In this document: positions 1 to 8,192 of the stretch, in pieces
Position numbering within the stretch: position 1 is the first letter of the stretch
Layout of the letters: every line of letters starts with the position of its first letter
DNA from: an uncultured Pelagibacteraceae bacterium
GTDB taxonomy: Bacteria; Pseudomonadota; Alphaproteobacteria; Pelagibacterales; Pelagibacteraceae
DNA: 54,665 bases
Direction: 5' to 3'
Assembly: GCA_902524045.1 (NCBI GenBank)
Contig: CABZBT010000002.1
Coordinates: 1-54,665, forward strand
Notes under the pieces: model-generated
Told to the model about the DNA's origin: nothing
Seen by the model: only the letters and a program-made list of their open reading frames with translations
Databases searched by the model: none
Made by a program: the position numbers and the translations under genes

Positions 1-386
1 CTATTTTGAGACTCCTCTTTTAATTTGAGTTCTTTTTCTTTAGCTCTTAATTCTTTACTTATAAGTATTAATTCTTCATCTTTTTTGACTAATCTTACAG
101 CTTCTAATTTTTGTGCATCCTCTTTAATTTTAATTTCTTTTTCTTTTAATCTAATTTCCTCTTTGACAAGTTTCTCTTCCCATATTTTAAGTTCCTTTCT
201 CTCTTTAATAATTTGATTCTTCTCTTTTAATTTCTCTAACTTGATGGCTTTAATTTTATTTATTTCTTTATTTTTTTGGTAGGTAGAAAAGGCTTTACTC
301 AAAAAAGATTTTGGAGCTAAATTAGTAATTTTTACTAGACCATTATTTTTTTTTAAATTTTTTTTTTTAATTTTTTTTTTAGTCAT
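1..386 (-). CDS. Lys/Glu-rich coiled-coil hypothetical protein (partial, C-terminus runs off window start)
   Basis: Open minus-strand frame from ATG (complement of cat at 384-386) to the window edge, reading MTKKKIKKKNLKKNNGLVKITNLAPKSFLSKAFSTYQKNKEINKIKAIKLEKLKEKNQIIKERKELKIWEEKLVKEEIRLKEKEIKIKEDAQKLEAVRLVKKDEELILISKELRAKEKELKLKEESQ. Absent from ORF track because no stop is in the window. Confidence 0.65.
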   Translation of the reverse strand, partial: MTKKKIKKKNLKKNNGLVKITNLAPKSFLSKAFSTYQKNKEINKIKAIKLEKLKEKNQIIKERKELKIWEEKLVKEEIRLKEKEIKIKEDAQKLEAVRLVKKDEELILISKELRAKEKELKLKEESQN

Positions 387-559
387 TTTTTACAACTTAT
401 ATCAAAACAAATAATTGATACATTTTCAATAATTCAGTTTTAGAATAAGACAATTAGTGTTTATTTTGAGTTTCAACCTATAAGTGATAAATTACAGCTA
501 AAGCTCATAAAATTGATAATTTTTTTGCATTAAGCAAATGTAAATATTATTACAGTTAA

Positions 560-1195
560 TTGAAAAAATTTAAAAAATTAATAATTGCCTGTGATGGAGA
601 GTCTGCAAGCGGTAAAAGCACTGCGGCAAGACTTATTTCTAGAAGATACAAATTAATACTGATAAATTCAGGGTTATTATATAGATATGCAAGTAAATTA
701 ATCATTAAAAACAAACCAAAAGATAACAGTAGTTTTTTAAAGAAAAAATTTAGTAAAATTTCATATAATAGAATAGCTAGATTAAATTTACACTCAGAAC
801 AAATTAGTAATCACGTTGCAGTTTTATCTAGAGATAAAAATATTAGAAAAATAATAAACGATTTTCAAAAAAAATTGATCAGGAAGAATAAAAAAATTTG
901 TGTGGAAGGTAGGGACATAGCAAGTAAAATATTAGCAAAACGACCTAAATATGATTTAGCATTCTATTTTAAGTGTAATATTAAAGTTGCAAGTTATAGA
1001 AGATGGTTAGATATTAAAAAAAAAATTTCTTTAAAAGGTGTAAGAAAATCACTAAGTAAAAGAACTTCAATGGACAAAAAAAGAGAAAATAGCCCACTGA
1101 TCAAAGTAAAAGATGCGATTTTGATAAGAACAGATAAATTAAATAAAAAACAAGTTTTGAATAAAATGTCTAAATATATAGACAAACTTAATTAA
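560..1195 (+). CDS. cmk: Cytidylate kinase
   Basis: TTG start; N-terminal P-loop IIACDGESASGKSTAARLI, VEGRDIASKI motif, 211 aa. Confidence 0.88.
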   Translation: MKKFKKLIIACDGESASGKSTAARLISRRYKLILINSGLLYRYASKLIIKNKPKDNSSFLKKKFSKISYNRIARLNLHSEQISNHVAVLSRDKNIRKIINDFQKKLIRKNKKICVEGRDIASKILAKRPKYDLAFYFKCNIKVASYRRWLDIKKKISLKGVRKSLSKRTSMDKKRENSPLIKVKDAILIRTDKLNKKQVLNKMSKYIDKLN

Positions 1196-1205
1196 AAACC
1201 TTTAT

Positions 1206-2480
1206 TTAATCCTTTGTTGGTTCCTCTATTGGTGCGGTTGAAGGGTTAAGTTCGATGCCAGCTGGTGTAATTGTTTGGGGCATAGCAACAAATTGAGAAT
1301 CAGGATTATCTCTTGTTTGTCTGACTTTCATTCTATAAATTCCAAAAACTCCTATTAAAGAATGGAAGAAAAATAAAAAAACAAAAAAACCATTAGGGCC
1401 AACTAAGTCCATAAATAAAGAGCATAAAAAGGGACCACTTATAGCACCTAAACCAAATGTGAATTGCAGTCCTGCTCCAGCAGCAACAAATTTATCTTTA
1501 GTAATATAATCATTTGTATGAGCAAGAATTAACGAAAACATTGGTAAACTACAAAAAGAAAATAAAATAAAAAAAATATAAAACCATTTTTTGCTTGATG
1601 CTAAACCTTCAGGTAAATACATTTGCCCGCTAACTAATATGGTTAAAATTGAAAAAAATGCAGCACCAAAAGTTGAAATAATTATTACTTTTCTTCTATC
1701 ATAATAATCAGAAGCTTTCCCGACAGGAAATTGAGCAACTGCTCCAGAAATCGCTAATAAAAATGTAACAACTGAAATCTCAAAAATAGTAAAATTCATT
1801 GAAGTTGCATAAACTGCTAGTAAAGTAAATAAAGCTGATTGGATTGTCCCATAAAAAAAAGAACTTACTATTCCAAATGGGGACGCTTTATAAAGTTCAT
1901 TAAAGGTCATAGCGTTAATTTTTTTAAAAGTTGGTGGTTTTTTTTTAGTTAACAAAATAGGTATTAATGCTGCAGAAGTGATTATAGAAACTAATATGAA
2001 AGGTTGAAAATTTTTTGGGGTACTAAAATTTAATAAAAACATTCCAATACCAATTGACCCATAAAGGATGACCATATAAATTGATAAAACACTTCCTCTG
2101 TTTTTATTACTAGATCTACTATTAAGCCAACTTTCCGCGACTGTGTACATACAAACCATACTGATCCCAGTTAAGAGCCTTAAAACAAACCATATAAATG
2201 GATGAATTAATATCGAGTGAATTAAAATTATGAATGATGCTAAAGATGCAAAAGCTGCAAAAACTCTAACATGACCAACTCTTGAAATAAAATTAGGAAT
2301 AGTCGCTGCGCCTATAAAATATCCTATGAAATAACCCGACATCAAAAAACCAGTTGCTGTCAAACTAAATTCTTCCTGAACCGCTCTTACACCCAATAAT
2401 GATCCTTGAAAACCATATGCCATCATTATAAAGCTCATACCTAGGAATAATGCCCAAGAATTCTTTAAAACTTTATACAT
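1206..2480 (-). CDS. MFS transporter
   Basis: 424 aa, about 12 hydrophobic segments, MFS-like motifs (VAESWLNSRSSNKNRGSVLSIYM). Confidence 0.85.
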   Translation of the reverse strand: MYKVLKNSWALFLGMSFIMMAYGFQGSLLGVRAVQEEFSLTATGFLMSGYFIGYFIGAATIPNFISRVGHVRVFAAFASLASFIILIHSILIHPFIWFVLRLLTGISMVCMYTVAESWLNSRSSNKNRGSVLSIYMVILYGSIGIGMFLLNFSTPKNFQPFILVSIITSAALIPILLTKKKPPTFKKINAMTFNELYKASPFGIVSSFFYGTIQSALFTLLAVYATSMNFTIFEISVVTFLLAISGAVAQFPVGKASDYYDRRKVIIISTFGAAFFSILTILVSGQMYLPEGLASSKKWFYIFFILFSFCSLPMFSLILAHTNDYITKDKFVAAGAGLQFTFGLGAISGPFLCSLFMDLVGPNGFFVFLFFFHSLIGVFGIYRMKVRQTRDNPDSQFVAMPQTITPAGIELNPSTAPIEEPTKD

Positions 2481-2538
2481 AAAATCGAGCTAATTATCTG
2501 CCCTTTATGAGTAAATCAAGACTTAATTGTGACAGTAA

Positions 2539-3417
2539 TTAAGAATTACTCAATTTCAAAAAAGAGTGAATGGCAATGGTTGCTACTATTACAGTCCCTC
2601 CAATTATTGTTTCAATACTTGGCTGTTCTTTTATAATTAACCAAACCCAAATTGGACCTATAATTGTTTCTAGTAAAAAGAAAAGATTTACCTCAGCTGC
2701 TGGTATAAATCTAGGAGCAATTGTTACTAAAACAAATGGTATGGCAACACATAATATACACATTAAGGGAACAATGATTAGGTCTTTTTCTATAAGCGCA
2801 AAACTCTCTATAAAAAATAAGGCAAAAGTGGCCACAAGAAGTTTCCCTACCACTGCCGCTGGAACTAAATTTTTTGATTTAGCAGATCTAATTGTAATAG
2901 CGCCAACAGCAAGACCAATTGCAGTAACGAATCCCAAAATATCACCATAAAAATTACCAATTTTAAGAGAATCAAAGAAAATATATAAAACAGCACCAAA
3001 CGTAACAATTACTGAGGTCCATGTTTTTTTATCAGAAGTTTCTTTTAGAAAAATTGCACTAAGTATTGCTGATAGCATTGGTGCAGTTGCTATCATTACA
3101 AGTGTATTTGCTACATTGGTATTTTGAATTGAGATTACAAAAGTAATGTTTGTAATGCTGAAAGTGAGTATATAAATTATACCATTATAACCACTATTCA
3201 GAAGTATTTTAAAAAAATTTAGTTTGTAAATTATTAACATTCCAAAAAAAACAGTTAAAAATGGAATTATTCCTCTATAAAAAACAAGGCCCCAGGTATC
3301 AATACTTGAAATTCTGATAAATAAAGAATCTGGTGTAATAAACATTACTGCCACAAAAGCAAGTAATGATCCTTTTTGTTGGTCTGTTAGATCTTTCACG
3401 CTTTTAAATCTTTCCAA
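2539..3417 (-). CDS. EamA/DMT superfamily transporter
   Basis: 292 aa, about 10 TM segments in two EamA-like halves (ATAPMLSAILSAIFLKE; LLETIIGPIWVWLIIKEQP). Confidence 0.85.
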   Translation of the reverse strand: MERFKSVKDLTDQQKGSLLAFVAVMFITPDSLFIRISSIDTWGLVFYRGIIPFLTVFFGMLIIYKLNFFKILLNSGYNGIIYILTFSITNITFVISIQNTNVANTLVMIATAPMLSAILSAIFLKETSDKKTWTSVIVTFGAVLYIFFDSLKIGNFYGDILGFVTAIGLAVGAITIRSAKSKNLVPAAVVGKLLVATFALFFIESFALIEKDLIIVPLMCILCVAIPFVLVTIAPRFIPAAEVNLFFLLETIIGPIWVWLIIKEQPSIETIIGGTVIVATIAIHSFLKLSNS

Positions 3418-4322
3418 AAAGTTTTGGCAAGATTTATATTTGAAATATCAAATAAAGTTTTTAAACCAGTAGGAGATGTAACATTAATATCTCCGTTAAG
3501 TTTTTGATCAATAAAATCAATCCCAGCAAAATAAATTTGATCTTTTTTCAAATCTTTTGCAATTACGCTGGAAATTTTTTTTTCAAATTTTGTTAATTGA
3601 GTATTTTTCGCAATTGCTCCCTTACTCATGTTACTTAGATACGAGCCTTTTCGAGGAACTCTAGATATTGCTCCACATATTTTTCCATTAATTAGAAATA
3701 CTCTTTTATCGCCCTTGCTTATTTTGGGTAAATATTTTTGACACATTATATAATTATGTTTTTTTATGAAACTTTGAATAAACTTTAACTTAAATTTATG
3801 AAGTAAGTGAATATCATTCCCACTAAAACTATTTATAGGTTTTAATATGACATGCTTATTTTCTTTGAAAAAATTTTTTATCTTTTGGATATTTTGTGTA
3901 AAAATTGTATTTGGCATAAACCTTTGATATCTAACTGAATAGAGTTTTTCAGAAATATTTCTGATAGAAGAGGGGTTGTTAATGATTTTTACGTTATTTT
4001 TAAGTGTCTCAAGAATAAAAGTTGAAGAAATATACTCTAAATTAAAAGGAGGATCTTGTCTTATTAATATATACTTACATTTAATAAGATTTAATTGTTG
4101 TTTTTTTAAAATTTTATAAAATTTTTTATTATTATAGTTGAACTTTACAAAAAAACCTTCAGCTATAACACTCGAGTCTATAATTGATAAATTTTTTGGA
4201 TCATAATAAAAAATTTTATAATTTTTTTTTTGAATTTCATTAGCTAAAAAAACACTTGTATCTGTTTTTGGATTAAGTTTTGAGGGGTGGTTTCCTTGTA
4301 TGGCAACAATTTTACTTGTCAT
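3396..4322 (-). CDS. gshB: Glutathione synthetase
   Basis: 308 aa ATP-grasp protein: RQDPPFNLEYIS, NNPSSIRNISEKLYS, KPINSFSGNDI, GDKRVFLINGKI, FAGIDFID, NVTSPTGL. Confidence 0.88.
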   Translation of the reverse strand: MTSKIVAIQGNHPSKLNPKTDTSVFLANEIQKKNYKIFYYDPKNLSIIDSSVIAEGFFVKFNYNNKKFYKILKKQQLNLIKCKYILIRQDPPFNLEYISSTFILETLKNNVKIINNPSSIRNISEKLYSVRYQRFMPNTIFTQNIQKIKNFFKENKHVILKPINSFSGNDIHLLHKFKLKFIQSFIKKHNYIMCQKYLPKISKGDKRVFLINGKICGAISRVPRKGSYLSNMSKGAIAKNTQLTKFEKKISSVIAKDLKKDQIYFAGIDFIDQKLNGDINVTSPTGLKTLFDISNINLAKTFWKDLKA

Positions 4323-5607
4323 ATAAATCTTTTAAATCTTCATTTTTTGAAAATTTATTAATCATATGATCAGCATTTGTTGTTCTCTTTTCAATAACTT
4401 TTTGCAAGTGATATAAAAATAAAGTTTCATTTTTACCACTTTTATTAAGTATGTCTCTACTTTCTAATCCTTTTTTTGAGATTTCTAGTAAAGTTGATGC
4501 CCAATAAAAAAGGTCTTTACCCATTAATTGAGTACTAAAACCTTTTTGAGGAGCATCTAGATAAGCATTAATTATCTTATCCTTGTCCCATGAGGAAATT
4601 AAATTGTAAACTTCTTCCAAATTTCCGTATAACATTCCAACAAAAAATGCAGGTCCGGCACAAAGACAACCCCAGCCACAAGTATCCATAGATCTTAATT
4701 CAATATATTTTTTCAATCTATTTTCAGTAAATATTGTGCTTAAGTGTAAAGATAAATCACTTTCACTTGGAAGACGATTTTCTATTTCATCAATCTTACC
4801 ATACATAAAATCTTTAAAAGTGTATTTATTACCTGAAATATAATTTTGTTTATTTTGTAAAAATAAAATTGGAAAATTAATTATAAAGTCAGCATATTTT
4901 TCGAAATTTAAATTTTCAAAAAATAATTTTGGAAGTCCTCCCCGAGAAGTATTTTGCCATACTTTGGATCTATATGATAAGTAATTACTCTTTTTTTTTT
5001 CAACTATTGAGGAATTAGCAAATAGAGCGATAGAGATTGGAACAATTGAATTTACTATTTTAAATTTTTTAAAAAAATCTTCTTCGGAGGAATAATCAAT
5101 GTTTAATTGAGTTCCACAAGTTCTATACATCATATCTAGACTTAATTCTCCACCTAATGGCATATCCCTGGTCATTAACTTGTATCTTTGTTTAGGATTA
5201 TTAGGAATTTCATCAAGCTTTGAAATTGGATCAAAACCAGTGCTTACAATATTTATACCAAGTTTTTTTGTTACTTGTTTGAGCTCAAATAAATAATCAT
5301 AAGACTCTGAGCATGCTTCGTGAATATTATTAAGTTTCTCTCCAGATAATTCAATTTGATTTCCTGGTTCAAGAGTAATATTTTTACCTCCTTTGTTTAA
5401 TCCAATGATATTTTTACCTTCTTTAATTGGATTCCAACCAAATTCATCTAAAGCAGAAAACATTTCCTTTATTTTTGAGTAATCAATTCTTTTATTGAAT
5501 TTATCATCAAATAAAAATTTTTCGTGTTCAATACCAATTTTAAAGTTTTTTTTTTCTTTTATTCCTGATTTGAAGTATTCAATTATATATTCTTTTGAAA
5601 TATTCAT
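4312..5607 (-). CDS. gshA: Glutamate--cysteine ligase (GCS2/plant-type)
   Basis: 431 aa: KIGIEHEKFLF, LEPGNQIELSG, MYRTCGTQLNIDY, YIELRSMDTCGWG; adjacent to gshB. Confidence 0.9.
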   Translation of the reverse strand: MNISKEYIIEYFKSGIKEKKNFKIGIEHEKFLFDDKFNKRIDYSKIKEMFSALDEFGWNPIKEGKNIIGLNKGGKNITLEPGNQIELSGEKLNNIHEACSESYDYLFELKQVTKKLGINIVSTGFDPISKLDEIPNNPKQRYKLMTRDMPLGGELSLDMMYRTCGTQLNIDYSSEEDFFKKFKIVNSIVPISIALFANSSIVEKKKSNYLSYRSKVWQNTSRGGLPKLFFENLNFEKYADFIINFPILFLQNKQNYISGNKYTFKDFMYGKIDEIENRLPSESDLSLHLSTIFTENRLKKYIELRSMDTCGWGCLCAGPAFFVGMLYGNLEEVYNLISSWDKDKIINAYLDAPQKGFSTQLMGKDLFYWASTLLEISKKGLESRDILNKSGKNETLFLYHLQKVIEKRTTNADHMINKFSKNEDLKDLYDK

Positions 5608-5632
5608 TATTAAGATTATAGCCTATAAAATT

Positions 5633-6190
5633 TTATAAGGAGGAATATGGTTTTCTTGAAAAAATTTTTTTTACAAGGGGTTTAAAGAAATCTAATGGTA
5701 ATGATTTATAATTTGGGTCAAAAGAGTTTTGATCGTATTTTTCACAAAAATCTACGGTGTCTTGGTAATATCTATGTTTTTTATAATTGTCTCTTTTATT
5801 CTTGTTACCTCCCAAATGATGAGCATAGTAATACATTTGAAACTCACCGTGTTTTTCTACAATCCAATGAGTTTTTTCTGATACATATGGTTTAAGCACT
5901 GCAGCAGCATATTCTGAATGATTCATTGGAGCTAGTTCGTCACCAATATCATGTAATAGAGCGGCCACAATCATTTCATCACTCTCACCATTTCTATAAG
6001 CTCTTGTAGCACTCTGAAGTGAATGTTCTAATCTTGAAACTTGGTATCCTTCTAAAGTCTCAGTAAGTCCAGACATAAATTTTAATATTCTATCTGCTGT
6101 TTTACTTGCAAAATCTTTTTCATGTTTATCAAGAAAAAGATAATCCTCTTTGGTTCCATTTTTCATTTCTGTGAAACTTACTTTTTTCAT
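5633..6190 (-). CDS. HD-domain protein resembling PhnZ-type mixed-valent diiron oxygenases
   Basis: 185 aa: VSRLEHSLQSATRA...ALLHDIGDEL...EKHGEF..YYYAHH...FCEKYDQNSFDPNY...LDFFKPLV, the HD metal-ligand layout recalled for PhnZ/MIOX-like proteins. Confidence 0.7.
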   Translation of the reverse strand: MKKVSFTEMKNGTKEDYLFLDKHEKDFASKTADRILKFMSGLTETLEGYQVSRLEHSLQSATRAYRNGESDEMIVAALLHDIGDELAPMNHSEYAAAVLKPYVSEKTHWIVEKHGEFQMYYYAHHLGGNKNKRDNYKKHRYYQDTVDFCEKYDQNSFDPNYKSLPLDFFKPLVKKIFSRKPYSSL

Positions 6191-6193
6191 AAA

Positions 6194-7675
6194 TCAATTA
6201 TTTGATGCAGTGCTAAGTAAAGAAAGTTGTGTTATCTTACTATCTCCTAACTCATCAATAGGTTTTACAGGATAGTCTCCAGTGAAATAATGATCTGTCA
6301 ACTGTGGATAGCTCTCATTTCTTTTATCAAATCCAATAGCTCTATACATACCGACAACAGATAAAAACTTTAATGATTTAGCACCAATGTATTCACAGAT
6401 TTCTTCGTTATTTTTATTTGCAGCCAACAATTCCTTTTTTGTTGGTGTATCAACTCCATAGAAATCCGGGTATTTGATCTCGGGGCAAGCAATTCTCACA
6501 TGAACCTCTTTTGCACCAGCATCATAAAGCATTTTTACTATTTTATGAGATGTCGTTCCTCTAACTAAAGAGTCATCAACAAGAATTATTTTTTTGTTTT
6601 CTATTGTTGTTTGATTAGCATTAAGTTTCAACTTAACTCCCAAACTTCTTATTTTTTGACTTGGTTCAATAAAGGTTCTTCCAACGTAGTGATTTCTAAT
6701 TAGTCCATGTTCATAATTTTTATTTAAGTGCTGCGCAAAACCCAAGGCAGCAGCATTTCCAGAATCAGGAACTGGAACAATAATATCAGCATCAATATTA
6801 TTCTCTTTTGCTAACTCTTTTCCTAAATTCTTACGATGTTCATATGCAGTTTTCCCACTCAAAATACTATCTGGCCTTGCAAAATAAATATATTCAAAAA
6901 CACAAGGTCTAATTTTTTTTTCAGGAAATGGTTTGATACTTTTTAATTTATCATTTTCAATTAAAACAATTTCACCATTATCAACTTCTCGTATAAATTT
7001 TGCACCTATAATGTCTAGAGCACAGGTTTCAGACGCTAAAACATAACTATTTTTTAATTTACCTATAACTAAAGGCCTTATTCCATAAGGATCTCTAACA
7101 CCTACTAGTAAATTTTGTGTCAACATAACTAATGCATATCCACCTTGAATTTGAAATATCGCATCTATTATTTTATCAATAGTTTTCAACCTCTTTGATT
7201 TTGCAATAAGCTGAACAATAGTTTCAGTGTCAGAGGTAGTGTAAAAAATGGCACCATCTTCAACCAGTTTATTTCTTAAATAAATCGAGTTTGTTAAATT
7301 TCCATTGTGAGCCACTCCAATTCCACCAGCATTTGTATCTGCAAAAAAAGGCTGAATATTTCTTAATGTATTATTTCCGGTAGTACTGTATCGATTATGA
7401 CCAATTGCAAAATTTCCTTTTAGATTATCTAAAACTTTTTCTTTATTAAAGTTGTCTCCAACTAATCCAAATCTTTTTTCTGAATAATATCTTTCTCCAT
7501 CAAATGTTACTATTCCACACCCTTCTTGTCCTCGATGTTGGAGAGAATGCAATCCAAGAGCAGCTAAAGCTGATGCATCTTTTACGTTACTAATTCCAAA
7601 TACACCACACTCTTCATTTAACTTTGGATTATAAATTTTCAATTTTTTCTTTTGAGTCTCGATACGTTTTTTCAT
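6194..7675 (-). CDS. purF: Amidophosphoribosyltransferase
   Basis: 493 aa: NEECGVFGI (Cys nucleophile after propeptide), LHSLQHRGQEGCGI, PRTase motif KIILVDDSLVRGTTSHKIV. Confidence 0.97.
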   Translation of the reverse strand: MKKRIETQKKKLKIYNPKLNEECGVFGISNVKDASALAALGLHSLQHRGQEGCGIVTFDGERYYSEKRFGLVGDNFNKEKVLDNLKGNFAIGHNRYSTTGNNTLRNIQPFFADTNAGGIGVAHNGNLTNSIYLRNKLVEDGAIFYTTSDTETIVQLIAKSKRLKTIDKIIDAIFQIQGGYALVMLTQNLLVGVRDPYGIRPLVIGKLKNSYVLASETCALDIIGAKFIREVDNGEIVLIENDKLKSIKPFPEKKIRPCVFEYIYFARPDSILSGKTAYEHRKNLGKELAKENNIDADIIVPVPDSGNAAALGFAQHLNKNYEHGLIRNHYVGRTFIEPSQKIRSLGVKLKLNANQTTIENKKIILVDDSLVRGTTSHKIVKMLYDAGAKEVHVRIACPEIKYPDFYGVDTPTKKELLAANKNNEEICEYIGAKSLKFLSVVGMYRAIGFDKRNESYPQLTDHYFTGDYPVKPIDELGDSKITQLSLLSTASNN

Positions 7676-8186
7676 TTGGAAAAACTTTTAATAAGTAATT
7701 ACTACCTTTTTCAAGATATGGAAAGGTGTATGATTTGTCTAAATTTATTGGCCATTTGTCGTAATTATACACAATATGTATTCCTGAAAATATACATATT
7801 GAGATAATATATCCTCGAATAAATCCAAAAAAGAATCCAAATATAGTGTCTAAACTTCCAAGACCAGTATATTTTATTGCTCTACTTATTCCTTTATTAA
7901 TCAATAATATTAAAAAGATAACTATAATAAAGATTGATAGTCCAAGACCTACATCAAGCACATATTCATTATCTATAATATCTTTGACATATGGTTTAAA
8001 TCTTGGAAATATTATCAAAGTTATAATATAAGCCAATAACCATTTTGACATTGAAAGTATACTTAAGACAAATCCTTTGTTGTAACATTTAATTAGTGAA
8101 AGAATAGTTATTAATATATAAATTAAATCAAGGGAAGAAATTGAATTAAATATTTCTCCAAAAAATTTTAGAGTTATTTCAAACAT
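7629..8186 (-). CDS. cvpA: CvpA family membrane protein
   Basis: 185 aa membrane protein, CvpA-like GFVLSILSMSKWLLAYIITLIIFPRFKP and GLGSLDTIFGFFFGFIRG; immediately upstream of purF. Confidence 0.88.
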   Translation of the reverse strand: MFEITLKFFGEIFNSISSLDLIYILITILSLIKCYNKGFVLSILSMSKWLLAYIITLIIFPRFKPYVKDIIDNEYVLDVGLGLSIFIIVIFLILLINKGISRAIKYTGLGSLDTIFGFFFGFIRGYIISICIFSGIHIVYNYDKWPINLDKSYTFPYLEKGSNYLLKVFPNEKTYRDSKEKIENL

Positions 8187-8192
8187 GTATTC

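Noticed and set aside
25-216. 63-aa Ser/Leu-rich plus-strand ORF
   Set aside because: Antisense to the longer minus-strand coiled-coil ORF (1-386); composition is what reverse-complemented Lys/Glu codons give.
340-385. Poly-T tracts as a possible intrinsic terminator
   Set aside because: They are the Lys/Asn codons at the 5' end of the minus-strand coiled-coil gene; no GC-rich stem precedes them.
387-559. Possible tRNA or small RNA in the gap upstream of cmk
   Set aside because: No cloverleaf, T-loop motif or convincing stem was visible; plain AT-rich spacer.
2570-2950. 126-aa plus-strand ORF opposite the DMT transporter
   Set aside because: Antisense to a well-supported membrane protein gene.
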